A stretch of DNA of 21,679 bases from the NCBI GenBank assembly GCA_020025915.1, contig JAHHRH010000024.1, positions 1 to 21,679 of the forward strand, given 5' to 3'. Position 1 is the first letter of the stretch. Each line of letters opens with the position of its first letter. The translations under genes and the position numbers were made by a program. Origin of the DNA: Sutterella sp. (GTDB lineage Bacteria > Pseudomonadota > Gammaproteobacteria > Burkholderiales > Burkholderiaceae_F). Positions 1 through 8,041 of this stretch are shown piece after piece. Under the pieces are notes generated by a model. It saw only the letters and a list, made by a program, of their open reading frames with translations, ran no database searches and was not told the DNA's origin.

Positions 1-81
1 TTATCTTTCCTTTTGTGCATTTAACTCCTGGAAAGATATTTTGACAAATAGAGAGGGATTCCGATAAGCCTGAGATGTCAT
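1..81 (-). CDS. possible 26-residue small protein or chance ORF
   Basis: A short frame on the minus strand starts with ATG at 81 and ends with TAA at the window edge (3-1). A purine-rich stretch (GAAGGG) lies about 8 bases before the ATG, a reasonable ribosome binding site. The peptide begins MTSQAYRNPSLF and shows no motif, signal peptide or membrane segment. It lies divergent to the sensor kinase gene. I do not recognise it, and at this length it could easily be chance. Confidence 0.2.
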   Translation of the reverse strand: MTSQAYRNPSLFVKISFQELNAQKER

Positions 82-150
82 AGTGTTTTCCCTTCTTTCA
101 ACAACGACTATCCTTTGGCATGATCCTGGTTCATTACAGATTTATCTCAT

Positions 151-173
151 CGAGGATAACCCTGCCTCGTTTT
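151..173 (+). terminator. weak hairpin plus T-run upstream of sensor gene
   Basis: CGAGG (151-155) pairs with CCTCG (165-169) and is followed by TTTT. The stem has only 5 bp, so termination would be weak. It sits 18 bases before the sensor kinase start and could be an attenuator in its leader or a coincidence. Confidence 0.25.
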
Positions 174-191
174 CAGTTGGTGTAATCAAAG

Positions 192-1988
192 ATGCGATTT
201 CGTGATTCGGCCTTGGTTGGGTTGTGGGTGGCCATGGCTACCATTGTCTCGAGCTCCGCTCAAAGTGCCCCCTTAAGGTTTGCCGCGACTGAGATGCCCA
301 AACCCGACCCTTGTCTACCTTTCATAACGGAAACACGAGATTGGCTCAACAAACATTGCGCGGACGGCGTCACATTCAAGTATTACACCGTTAAAGAACT
401 CGAAGAAGCCGTCAAAAAACGTGAGGTAGATGTCGTCCTTTCTGAGGCTGGCACCGCGACACTACTCCGCCGCGATGGTGCCAGACCTATGCTTACCACC
501 GTGAGTCGTCGCCATCCCAATCCTGAGCGCAGTCAAGGATCTGTCATTTTCGTGAAAAGAGATAGCGACGCCTTGCAGACCTGGTCGGATCTCCGCCGCA
601 AAACTTTAGCAGCTACATCATCAAACGACTTCACAGGCTACCAAGCGGCCATGGGCGAATTGCTTCATCGTGGCTTTAAGCCAGAAAGCTTCTTCTCCGA
701 TATTACGTTTGCCGGGAATACCTCCAAACTAGCCCAACAGACAGTCGTGGACCGTGTCTTAAGGGGCGAAGCAGACGTCGGCATAGTGCGAACCTGTTTT
801 TTAGAAGATCTCGCCAACGCTCGTCAAAGTGAGATTCCCGTACGTGTGATTGAACCGTATTCAGATAGGGCCTTTGCTTGCCAGCGTTCAACAGCGCTAT
901 ACCCAAACTGGACAATTTCTATCGTCCCCACCCTGTCGGCAGATGAGCTACGATTAGTGATGGAAACGCTCTTTGCCATGCCGCCTACGAGCAACGGTAT
1001 GTTTTGGTCAGTGGCGCCCGACTTCAGTGCCACGGATACCTTGATGAAGGAACTCCGCATCGGCCCCTATGAATTCCTACGCACATGGACGATCAATCGC
1101 TTGTGGTCTGAATACAAGTGGCCGATTGGACTCTTTGCCCTCTTTTTCATCGGACTTCTGATCCATATGCGTCGCACGGAACAACTCGTTGATCGCCGCA
1201 CCCATGAGCTGACGCAAGCCTTCGAGCGTGAAGCCTCTCTCAAGTCTGAAGCTCAAGCCAAAGATGCCATCCTTGAACACTATCAACGCGCGTCCATCGC
1301 TGGACAGATATCTAACCTTTTTGCTCATGAAATCAAACAGCCCTTACATTCGGCCCAATGCTACAGCCATGGTCTTCTGAGAATGATTGATCGTGGTGAA
1401 ACCGACAGCCCAGCATTTCGTGAAGCATTGGAGAAAATCAAAGCCGAAACCGCATCGGCTGGTCAGATTGTCGACAAGGTTCGCAATTACGCCAAAGGTC
1501 GATCAAGCCAAAACGAGGCCATTATCCTGCCATCCTTAATCCGTGACATCCTTGAGCATGAAACCACCAAGCGAGGAACGTCCTATGTTTTAGATAACCA
1601 AACACAGAGCGGTAGTAAAGTCTATGCTGATCCTCTGGAAATGAAGCTCATCTTCGTGAATCTCATCAAAAATGCGTGCGAAGCCGCTTTGAGCGGAACA
1701 AGCGAACCCCAGGTAATGGTCTGGCTCAGCGCAACAACTGAGCATTGGATAATTACTATTCAGGATACGGGGTCAGCCATTGACGACGAGACCTTCAATA
1801 AATTAGACGTTCCGCTCACGACCACAAAGCCCGACGGCCTAGGGTTCGGTTTGGTCATTGTACGTGGTCTGCTCGCCAATATGGGCGGTTCTCTACATTT
1901 GAATCGACAATCCTCAGGTGGCCTCGAGGCTATAGTCACATTACCGCGCTTGACTACTCCACTCAAAACAACTCAATCCTCTGCATAA
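192..1988 (+). CDS. TtrS-like sensor histidine kinase with PhnD-like periplasmic domain
   Basis: This 598-residue inner-membrane sensor kinase probably detects an electron acceptor or its derivative in the periplasm. A signal-like segment (about 1-26) precedes a PhnD/TtrS-type binding domain (about 27-290, with the family pattern 'AVKKREVDVVLSEAG'). A single membrane helix lies near 311-328. A coiled linker leads to the HisKA domain with phospho-acceptor His379 in FAHEIKQPL. The HATPase domain keeps the N-box (NLIKNACEAA, about 490-499), the G1 box (QDTG) and the G2 box (GLGFGL). The architecture matches the tetrathionate sensor TtrS and related orphan sensors. The periplasmic domain sequence does not allow me to name the ligand. 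It runs straight into the response regulator gene 10 bases downstream and is surely co-transcribed with it. No strong ribosome binding site is visible before the ATG, but the signal peptide supports this start. Confidence 0.9.
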   Translation: MRFRDSALVGLWVAMATIVSSSAQSAPLRFAATEMPKPDPCLPFITETRDWLNKHCADGVTFKYYTVKELEEAVKKREVDVVLSEAGTATLLRRDGARPMLTTVSRRHPNPERSQGSVIFVKRDSDALQTWSDLRRKTLAATSSNDFTGYQAAMGELLHRGFKPESFFSDITFAGNTSKLAQQTVVDRVLRGEADVGIVRTCFLEDLANARQSEIPVRVIEPYSDRAFACQRSTALYPNWTISIVPTLSADELRLVMETLFAMPPTSNGMFWSVAPDFSATDTLMKELRIGPYEFLRTWTINRLWSEYKWPIGLFALFFIGLLIHMRRTEQLVDRRTHELTQAFEREASLKSEAQAKDAILEHYQRASIAGQISNLFAHEIKQPLHSAQCYSHGLLRMIDRGETDSPAFREALEKIKAETASAGQIVDKVRNYAKGRSSQNEAIILPSLIRDILEHETTKRGTSYVLDNQTQSGSKVYADPLEMKLIFVNLIKNACEAALSGTSEPQVMVWLSATTEHWIITIQDTGSAIDDETFNKLDVPLTTTKPDGLGFGLVIVRGLLANMGGSLHLNRQSSGGLEAIVTLPRLTTPLKTTQSSA

Positions 1989-1998
1989 CTTGAATCCC

Positions 1999-2613
1999 AT
2001 GACGACATCCTGCTTAATTCGCATTATTGACGACGAACCCAATGCTCTCGAAGCCGTCGCTTTTATGCTGAAGTGTGAAGGTTACGAAACAGCATGCTAC
2101 CGAAGCGCTCGTGACTTTCTGGTCGATGATGTGCCAAGCATTCCTGGTTGTGTATTAACCGACATTCGAATGCCGGAGATGTCAGGTCTCTCCCTCTTTG
2201 AAACCTTGAGAGATCGTCATTATCCGCATCCATTACTGTTCATGACAGCCTTTACAGATATCGAGGTAGCGGTCGATGCTATGAAAAATGGCGCGGTGGA
2301 CTATCTAGTCAAACCAGTGAACCCTGAAAAATGCATTGCAAGCGTAGCTCGAGCCCTCAAGATCGATCGCCAACGTCATGCCGGATTAACTGGAGACGTG
2401 CCCTGGCATGATCGTTGGTCGTCGCTCACCGAGCGTGAAAAGGAAGTCGTCTCTTGGGTCGGCAAAGGCGCGTTAAGTCGACAAATTGCGATTGAGCTCG
2501 ACATTAGTCAACGTACGGTTGAAGTTCATCGTGCCAATGCACTTCGTAAGCTCGGCGTAACAAGCCCAGCCCAGGTAGCCTTAATCCTCTCGGAAGTCGA
2601 GCAAAGCTTTTAA
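1999..2613 (+). CDS. FixJ/TtrR-type response regulator (REC + LuxR HTH)
   Basis: This is the partner of the upstream sensor kinase and a cytoplasmic transcription activator. The receiver domain (about 1-120) has the acidic pair DDE near its start, phospho-acceptor Asp55 in LTDIRMPEMSG, a conserved Thr in FMTAF and Lys in YLVKPV. The C-terminal LuxR-type helix-turn-helix (about 142-200) contains LTEREKEVV, RTVEVHRANALRKLGV and ends the protein. A TTG at 1990 could extend the protein by three residues. I chose ATG 1999 because it gives the usual spacing to the first beta-strand. Likely targets are the reductase and cytochrome genes downstream, but no binding site can be identified from sequence alone. 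Confidence 0.9.
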   Translation: MTTSCLIRIIDDEPNALEAVAFMLKCEGYETACYRSARDFLVDDVPSIPGCVLTDIRMPEMSGLSLFETLRDRHYPHPLLFMTAFTDIEVAVDAMKNGAVDYLVKPVNPEKCIASVARALKIDRQRHAGLTGDVPWHDRWSSLTEREKEVVSWVGKGALSRQIAIELDISQRTVEVHRANALRKLGVTSPAQVALILSEVEQSF

Positions 2614-3235
2614 ACTTCCGCGGAATTCCTCATCCAATGCGAAGTGTTGGTTGAGATGGATAGCATGCCGAGCATTAGCTCGGCACTTTGTCGCCCTGGA
2701 ATATACCGATTTATCGACTCTATCGACCATCCGTATCCTACTGAGTTAGCACACGTATATACGGCAGACGAACGCTACAAAAGGGCATGTCCTACCCGAG
2801 GAGGCCTTCCAGACAATAATCCTATGGATTGGCGGAGTCAATCTTACTGTGCGAAGTCAGCATAGGTCATAGCACCGTCGATGGTTGACGGAAAGAGGCG
2901 AAACTTATAGAGGTGATGCCAAAGGCCACCAAAACAACCACATTAAAGTCGCAAAATCCTCCTTAGTAGGTCCTAGCCATGAAGAGAACGACGCTATCGG
3001 GAGAACATTGAATGGGGCAACGAAAGGTTTGGATACAGCACGAATGACAACATCAATAGACGAACGATACCGTAGTTCTCCTCATCAGGTTTACCCTCAA
3101 ATCAACCAATTCATTGCCGTTACGCAAGGTACGTACGTAGGGCGAAGACTCTGAGAAGTTTAGGCTAGAGATATTAATCAAACGACCTCGACCAAAAGCG
3201 TTTGTATCACCGAAACAGATGAAAGGAGAATCGTT
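2614..3235 (+). other. 620-bp gene-free region between regulator and reductase
   Basis: Short open frames here have no recognisable domain, no good ribosome binding site and overlap on both strands, so I regard the stretch as non-coding. It holds a hairpin just after the regulator (2666-2685) and probably the regulated promoter of the Tat-reductase gene. I see no clear -35/-10 pair. The 3' end carries the ribosome binding site GAAAGGAG before ATG 3236. Confidence 0.5.
2666..2685 (+). terminator. hairpin after response regulator gene
   Basis: TGCCGAGC (2666-2673), loop ATTA, and GCTCGGCA (2678-2685) form a perfect 8-bp GC-rich stem. The T-tract after it is poor (CTTTG), so it may terminate weakly or mainly protect the mRNA 3' end of the two-component operon. 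Confidence 0.45.
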
Positions 3236-5071
3236 ATGACCAAGAATGGTTTGTCTCGTCGAAATTTCTTCGGCACCTCTGCAGCCATGGCCGGTGCCTC
3301 GTTGTTGATGCCGGGCATTGCTGCCGCTCAATTGCCCCCCGATCATTGCAAAGCTATCCCTACAAAGTGGGACTTTGAAGCGGATGTGGTTGTGATTGGT
3401 GCAGGTGCCTGCGGTATGGCGGCAGCCATACGTGCGGCCGATCTAGGTGCTGACGTTTTGATTGTTGATACTAACTATGACGTGGGCGGTCATGCTATTC
3501 TCTCAGCTGGTTCGATCGCATTAGGCGGCGGTACAGCGCTTCAGAAGAAGTACGGTATCAAGGACGACCCCGAAACCTATTTCAAGGACCTAACCGACTG
3601 GTCCGTAACGGAAAAGGACGGCATGCCCGACTACCGCTTCTGCGACCGAGACTTCCAACATGCACTTGCCTACAACGGTGCAGCCACCTTCGACTTTCTT
3701 ACTGAAAACGGTCTGCCCTGGGAAGACGAAGCCCCTGACAATTTCCAGGCCAACCATGGCTCTGGTGTCAGCGCCCTGCGCTCTCACCACGTGAAGTGGA
3801 AGAACGGCGTTGGTGGCCCCTCCCCCACAGGGACAAACGGTACCTCCGTCATGCGTCCGCTCGACGTATCAGCCCGTAAACATAAGAACATTCGCTTCCT
3901 CTTTAACTACCACATGGATCGCATTTTCCGTGAACAGCCGCTCGCAGGGCGTGTCGTGGGAATTGAAGCTCATTACACCCCGACCATTCTTCCGGGGCAG
4001 GATAAGCCATTGGTCAGTTGGAAGACCGAAGGCAACATCGACTGCTCGAAGGACAAGATCACGATTAAGGCTCGCAAAGGCATCGTGATTGCCACGGGCG
4101 GTAATACGGGCAACGTGGAATTCCGCCGCATGTTCGACCCGCGCCTCACTGAGGAAATGCAGTTAGGCGGCGGCGAATGGTCTCCTCAGGACGGTTCTGG
4201 TGAATTGGCCGCCATGGCCATCGGTGCAGCCCTTTGGGGTACCAGCAACCAGGCCATGAACCGCAACGGTGCTCTCCGTCGCGGCGCCTTCATCGGTACG
4301 CGTACAAGTTATGTTGCATGGAAGCCGCAGAGCCCAATTTGGGGCAAAGTGAAGGCCACTGGCATCTTCGTGGGGTCTTGGAGCAACATCATTGCCGTCA
4401 ACCAGGCTGGTCACCGCTTCTATAACGAAGCAAACGCTAAGTACCCGAATGGTACCTGCTACGGTTTCTTTGACGACGCTGGCGGTTATGTTCGCAACGA
4501 TTGGCGCAACAGCTCAAAGATCAAGCCGAAATTCATGAACTACAATGACGCCGCTTTGGCGATGAACGAAGGTTCCGAAGGGCCAGACTGGTCAGCAGGT
4601 CCACAGTGGGCAATCTTCGACAGCGAAACGGTACGCCGTGAACGTTGGAAGATTGACGAAAACACAGGAGAAGAAGGCTACTTCTTCAAGGCCGATACGC
4701 TTGACGAGCTTCAAGAAAAGCTGATGGCAAACCCCTACCAGAAGTACCGCATGCCAAAGGGGCGGTTGGCTGAAACCGTCGCCCGCTACAACAGCTTTGT
4801 TGACAAGGGACATGACGACGACTTCGAAAAGCCCAAGATGAAGCGTAAGATCGAAACAGGTCCCTTCTATGCGGCCTGGTGCACGGTCTGCACACACGAC
4901 ACCTATGCTGGTCTTCGCATCAACGGCAAATGCCAGGTCATGGATCTTGCTGGCAATGTAATCCCAGGGCTCTACTGCGGTGGTGAGTCTGCAGGTGGCT
5001 CGAGCCAACACGGCATGGGGCGATGCCTTACTGGCGGTTACATCATTGGTGGTGAAGTCGTAAAGGGATAA
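3236..5071 (+). CDS. Tat-exported FAD-dependent reductase, fumarate/urocanate reductase-like
   Basis: This 611-residue periplasmic flavoprotein of the FAD_binding_2 family (fumarate reductase/succinate dehydrogenase flavoprotein group) probably passes electrons from a c-type cytochrome to an organic acceptor. The twin-arginine signal reads SRRNFF (residues 7-12), followed by a small-residue hydrophobic stretch ending near AAAQ. The dinucleotide fold is VVVIGAGACGMAAAIRAAD (glycines 55, 57, 60). The C-terminal FAD/substrate segment GLYCGGESAGG is followed by HGMGR, where the arginine lines up with the ANRLGGNA arginine of soluble fumarate reductases. The protein has no heme motifs, so it needs a separate cytochrome; the tetraheme gene downstream is the obvious partner. 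A strong ribosome binding site (AAAGGAG) precedes the start. The exact substrate cannot be told. The enoate type (fumarate, urocanate, cinnamate-like) is family inference. Confidence 0.88.
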   Translation: MTKNGLSRRNFFGTSAAMAGASLLMPGIAAAQLPPDHCKAIPTKWDFEADVVVIGAGACGMAAAIRAADLGADVLIVDTNYDVGGHAILSAGSIALGGGTALQKKYGIKDDPETYFKDLTDWSVTEKDGMPDYRFCDRDFQHALAYNGAATFDFLTENGLPWEDEAPDNFQANHGSGVSALRSHHVKWKNGVGGPSPTGTNGTSVMRPLDVSARKHKNIRFLFNYHMDRIFREQPLAGRVVGIEAHYTPTILPGQDKPLVSWKTEGNIDCSKDKITIKARKGIVIATGGNTGNVEFRRMFDPRLTEEMQLGGGEWSPQDGSGELAAMAIGAALWGTSNQAMNRNGALRRGAFIGTRTSYVAWKPQSPIWGKVKATGIFVGSWSNIIAVNQAGHRFYNEANAKYPNGTCYGFFDDAGGYVRNDWRNSSKIKPKFMNYNDAALAMNEGSEGPDWSAGPQWAIFDSETVRRERWKIDENTGEEGYFFKADTLDELQEKLMANPYQKYRMPKGRLAETVARYNSFVDKGHDDDFEKPKMKRKIETGPFYAAWCTVCTHDTYAGLRINGKCQVMDLAGNVIPGLYCGGESAGGSSQHGMGRCLTGGYIIGGEVVKG

Positions 5072-5099
5072 TCCATCTAATAAGTAAAAATCGTCTCGT

Positions 5100-5142
5100 G
5101 AAAACGTCCGTCGCATTCTCCTCGGTGACGGGCGTTTTCTTT
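5100..5142 (+). terminator. rho-independent terminator after Tat-reductase gene
   Basis: A 13-bp stem with one G-U pair forms between GAAAACGTCCGTC (5100-5112) and GACGGGCGTTTTC (5127-5139), followed by more T residues. It lies between the reductase and the cytochrome genes, so the cytochrome probably has its own promoter or receives only read-through. Confidence 0.75.
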
Positions 5143-5169
5143 GACATAAGAAGTCTATTGTTCAACCGA
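5141..5169 (+). promoter_or_regulatory. possible promoter for tetraheme cytochrome gene
   Basis: A perfect TTGACA (5141-5146) directly follows the terminator, 76 bases before the cytochrome start. The hexamer at the normal -10 distance (AACCGA/ACCGAT) is poor, which would suit an activator-dependent promoter. The assignment is tentative. Confidence 0.25.
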
Positions 5170-5221
5170 TCACTCCTAATGCAAGCCCTTCCAACTCGAA
5201 AAAAGCAAAAGGATCCTATTT

Positions 5222-5557
5222 ATGAAAAAAGCCGCACTCTTACTAGCATTCGCATGTGCTTTTACCATGAATGCACAAGCTGCTGACTTTACCCAAAATC
5301 GACACGTCAAGATGGGTATCACCTGCGAAAAGTGTCACGGTGAAAAAAACGCCGTCCCGAATCCTGGCATCGATCAATGCAAAACCTGTCACAATCCAAA
5401 TGAAGTAGCCCAAAAGACCAAGGACGCCAAACCAACCAATCCACACGTCTCTCCCCATTACGGCAACGAGTTGGATTGTGCGTTATGCCATCTGCAACAC
5501 AGTCCGACAGAAGATTATTGCGCTGAATGCCATCAATTCGGCTTCAAAGCCCCATAA
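5222..5557 (+). CDS. periplasmic tetraheme cytochrome c (flavocytochrome c heme-domain type)
   Basis: This 111-residue exported electron carrier has a Sec signal peptide (MKKAALLLAFACAFTMNAQA, residues 1-20) and four c-type heme motifs in order: CEKCH, CKTCH, CALCH and CAECH. The spacing and the HVSPHYGNELDCALCH and CHQFGF segments resemble the N-terminal tetraheme domain of Shewanella-type flavocytochrome c fumarate reductase, where heme and flavin domains are fused. Here the domain is free-standing. It probably takes electrons from a membrane quinol dehydrogenase (not in the window) and feeds the two flavoprotein reductases on either side. AAAAGGA upstream is an adequate ribosome binding site for ATG 5222. 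The terminator before it and the long gap after it suggest a single-gene transcript. Confidence 0.93.
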   Translation: MKKAALLLAFACAFTMNAQAADFTQNRHVKMGITCEKCHGEKNAVPNPGIDQCKTCHNPNEVAQKTKDAKPTNPHVSPHYGNELDCALCHLQHSPTEDYCAECHQFGFKAP

Positions 5558-5599
5558 TAACCATAGACATCAACCCATTGAAACCATTTTTTTGCCCAG

Positions 5600-5915
5600 C
5601 CCCTGATGCACAACGCATCAAGGACTTCAGCAGCGGAAAAAATTACCGTTCTGATAGCGTATGCTCGTAGCTTCTGTCGCAAAGCATCAACGGTTTCGTT
5701 GAGACTAAATTGATCGTATGGATTAACAAGCGTATCTGGAAGTGCTATGGTCAGGACAGGACAGGACGGGCCTTCTTGGGTTTCAGAGCAGTCTGTGCAG
5801 AAGCACCAGAAACGGCAACGATTGCGCTTGATACTTGTGCCATACTGAACCCCATGACGGTGACAAGCACCGCTCGGCCAAGGTCGCGCAAATGGAATAA
5901 GCAGAGACGAAGCAT
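5600..5915 (-). pseudogene. broken N-terminal fragment of a TtrS-like sensor kinase
   Basis: From ATG 5915 the minus strand reads a long signal-like segment (VLVTVMGFSMAQVSSAIVAV, then an Ala-Ser-Ala-Gln cleavage-like site), then KPKKARPVLS and a stop at 5753-5751. If one of three tandem TCCTG units (5766-5752) is removed, the frame joins KARPVL to TIALPDTLVNP and then NETVDALRQKLRAYAIRTV and FSAAEVLDAL. This is the start of a PhnD/TtrS-type periplasmic binding domain, comparable to the beginning of the sensor at 192. Homology stops near 5600, after about 100 of the expected 600 residues. It is therefore a frameshifted and truncated relic, perhaps of the regulator of the reductase at 6164. 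The remaining frame to 5533 shows no family pattern. Confidence 0.55.
5752..5766 (+). repeat. three tandem CAGGA units (TCCTG on coding strand)
   Basis: CAGGA occurs three times in a row. The unit is 5 bp, so gain or loss of one unit shifts the frame of the sensor fragment on the minus strand. Two units would give an open frame; three give an immediate stop. Confidence 0.8.
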
Positions 5916-6163
5916 AGAGGTGTATAGACAGACTGATGAGATTCAGGGTAAGCGAGCCCCCCCGCATGGGGGTATGAAGCTTTTATTCAATGTAGCAGAA
6001 TTTAATTCAGAAACAAAAGCCTGACCATAAAGGCTTACCCCTCGCTAGCCATCCCTCCGCTCATTGCGCTTGGCGGCTACGACAAACCAAATGAACGATT
6101 TTTTCGTTATTGCTCCTCGATCAAAAGTCAAACAGATCCCATTGCATTGAAAGGACACACATT
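5916..6163 (+). other. leader region of FMN/FAD reductase gene
   Basis: No gene is visible. A small hairpin of CCCCC (5959-5963) and GGGGG (5968-5972) with loop GCAT is followed by TTTT eleven bases later. The promoter of the reductase must lie here, but no convincing -35/-10 pair is seen. The segment ends with GAAAGGA, 10 bases before ATG 6164. Confidence 0.4.
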
Positions 6164-7954
6164 ATGAAAAAGACACTTATTGCGCTTGCTGTTGCCTCGC
6201 TTTGTGCAGCCAGTGCATCTGCCGCTCCATTCAAGGCCGGTACGTATACGGCTAAGGCTCCAGGCATCCACGGTGATGTGACCGTTGAAGTGACCTTCAC
6301 GGCTGACAAGATTGCCGATATCAAGGTTGTCAAGCATGAAGAAACCGTCGGTGTCGGATCCAAAGCCGTTGAGGTTTTGCCCGCCCGTATGGTCGAAGCA
6401 CAGTCCCCGAACATTGACGGTGTGACCGGCGCTACGATTACGACGACTGCTATTCGTACTGCCGTTGCCGACTGCGTGAAGCAGGCCGGTGTGGATCCAG
6501 CCGCGCTCGTTCCGCTTGTTGTAAAGGCCAAGGGTGGTGAAAAGACTCTCACCACAGACATGGTAGTTGTGGGTGGTGGCGGCTCTGGTATGTCTGCCAC
6601 GATTCGCGGCCGCATGAATGGTCTTGATGTAATTCTTGTAGAAAAGATGCCGTACATCGGTGGCGCTGCAACCATTTCAGGTGGCCAGGTTGTCGCTCAG
6701 GGTTCTAAACTTCAGAAGGCCTTCGGTTCGACCGAAGACAGTCCAAAAGCCATGATCAAGGACTTCATGGCCAACGGCAACAACCTCAACGACCCAGCCA
6801 AGATTTCGCTCTATGCCAACAACATTGGTGCAACGATCGACTGGCTCCACGAAAAGGTTGGCGTCAAGTTCATCCCGAACAACCTACCGTTCCTGGCCGA
6901 ATACTCTCATCGTCGTGCCCTTGAATTCCAAGGCGGTGCCAAAACAATGGCTCAGCACCTACGCGAAGTGATTGCAGGTAACGGTGCTCAGGTTTACTAC
7001 TCGACGCGTGTCAACAAGCTCCTCACGGACGACAACGGTCGCGTGATCGGTGTGGAAGCCACTGACGACAACGGTGTCAAATACACGATTAAAGCCAAGG
7101 CCACGTTGCTGACCACTGGTGGTTTCGGCAACAACAAGGACATGCTCACAGAACCAGTGAAGTCAGCGCTTTACTATGGTCCCGTATCGTCGACGGGTGA
7201 CGGCCACCAGATGGCCATGGCTCTCGGCGCCAAGACGCAACTCATGCAGTATGGCAAGCGCTATCCCAACGGTATTGAAGTGGCTCCTGGCATTGCCAAA
7301 TCCACGATCTATGCCAACGTCGGCGCCTTTGACCAGGCAGGTATTCTCGTTGATGTCAACGGCAAGCGCTTCGTGAATGAAAAGGCCTCCAACCGTCATA
7401 TTCTCGAACCAATGATAGAAACGCCAAACCATCAGGCCTATGTCTTCATGGACCAGAAGTCTTGGGAAGGCTTCTACAAGCGTCTGCCTGAAACTGGGGT
7501 TTCTCACGAAGATGCTGACAAGTATCTTGCTGCCAACGGCACGATCAAGCCCCTCTTTGCCAAGGCCGATACGATTGAAGGCGTGGCCAAGATTGCCGGC
7601 GTGAATGCCGACAACCTCAAGACAACCGTAAAGCGCTACAACGAGTTCGTGACGGCCAAAAAGGACGCCGACTTCGATCGTCCGGATCAATACATGAAGG
7701 CGACGATTGCTACTGAAGGTCCCTACTACATCGTTGAACAGAAGCCTCGCTTCGCCACGACGATGGGCGGTCTTTGCACGGACGACAACCTCAACGTTGT
7801 TAAGAACGAAGGTACGGTAATTCCTGGCCTTTACGCAGCCGGCGAACTAGTGGGCGGCGTGATGGGTGACGACTCTCCTGCCGGTGCCAATGTAGGTTGG
7901 GCTCTGACTTCTGGTCGCGTTGCGGCTGATGCCATCACCAAAGCGATCAAGTAA
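6164..7954 (+). CDS. periplasmic FMN/FAD reductase, urocanate/fumarate reductase-like
   Basis: This is a 596-residue Sec-exported flavoprotein. The start at 6164 is preferred because it follows GAAAGGA and begins a clean signal peptide (MKKTLIALAVASLCAASASA). Residues about 22-110 are an FMN_bind domain with the flavinylation motif DGVTGAT, so Thr91 is the likely covalent FMN site (attached by ApbE in known relatives). Residues from about 128 form the FAD_binding_2 reductase domain with VVVGGGGSGMSATIRGR, TTGGFGNN, the FVNEKASNR region and GLYAAGELVGGVMG. This order (FMN then FAD) is that of UrdA urocanate reductase. Where fumarate reductases have HHTMGG and ANRLGGNA, this protein has ATTMGG and SPAGANVGW, lacking the substrate-binding arginine, so fumarate is an unlikely substrate. 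The partner could be the tetraheme cytochrome upstream. A terminator follows. Confidence 0.9.
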   Translation: MKKTLIALAVASLCAASASAAPFKAGTYTAKAPGIHGDVTVEVTFTADKIADIKVVKHEETVGVGSKAVEVLPARMVEAQSPNIDGVTGATITTTAIRTAVADCVKQAGVDPAALVPLVVKAKGGEKTLTTDMVVVGGGGSGMSATIRGRMNGLDVILVEKMPYIGGAATISGGQVVAQGSKLQKAFGSTEDSPKAMIKDFMANGNNLNDPAKISLYANNIGATIDWLHEKVGVKFIPNNLPFLAEYSHRRALEFQGGAKTMAQHLREVIAGNGAQVYYSTRVNKLLTDDNGRVIGVEATDDNGVKYTIKAKATLLTTGGFGNNKDMLTEPVKSALYYGPVSSTGDGHQMAMALGAKTQLMQYGKRYPNGIEVAPGIAKSTIYANVGAFDQAGILVDVNGKRFVNEKASNRHILEPMIETPNHQAYVFMDQKSWEGFYKRLPETGVSHEDADKYLAANGTIKPLFAKADTIEGVAKIAGVNADNLKTTVKRYNEFVTAKKDADFDRPDQYMKATIATEGPYYIVEQKPRFATTMGGLCTDDNLNVVKNEGTVIPGLYAAGELVGGVMGDDSPAGANVGWALTSGRVAADAITKAIK

Positions 7955-7994
7955 TCCCTTTAAAAGCTAACAGACTTACTCCTCCTGTAAGTAC

Positions 7995-8031
7995 GAAAGC
8001 CTCACGACTTTGATCGATCGTGGGGCTTTTC
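7995..8031 (+). terminator. rho-independent terminator after FMN/FAD reductase
   Basis: GAAAGCCTCACGA (7995-8007) pairs with TCGTGGGGCTTTTC (8018-8031) over about 13 bp with one wobble, and further T residues follow. This is a typical intrinsic terminator ending the respiratory module. Confidence 0.8.
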
Positions 8032-8041
8032 TTGTTTTCGC

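Noticed and set aside
2644..3154. Two short + strand frames between regulator and reductase
   Set aside because: No motifs, no ribosome binding sites, and the first overlaps a terminator-like hairpin.
4592..5116. 174-codon minus-strand frame inside the Tat reductase gene
   Set aside because: Fully antisense to a well-supported flavoprotein, no domain or ribosome binding site; a codon-bias shadow.
5533..5967. Long minus-strand frame of 144 codons as an intact gene
   Set aside because: Only its middle part has family-like sequence; the N-terminal third is out of frame with the real signal peptide and the C-terminus overlaps the cytochrome gene. It is better read as a frameshifted sensor fragment.
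6121..6675. 184-codon minus-strand frame inside the FMN/FAD reductase gene
   Set aside because: Antisense to the FMN_bind and FAD regions, low-complexity Ala/Thr/Ser composition; a shadow.
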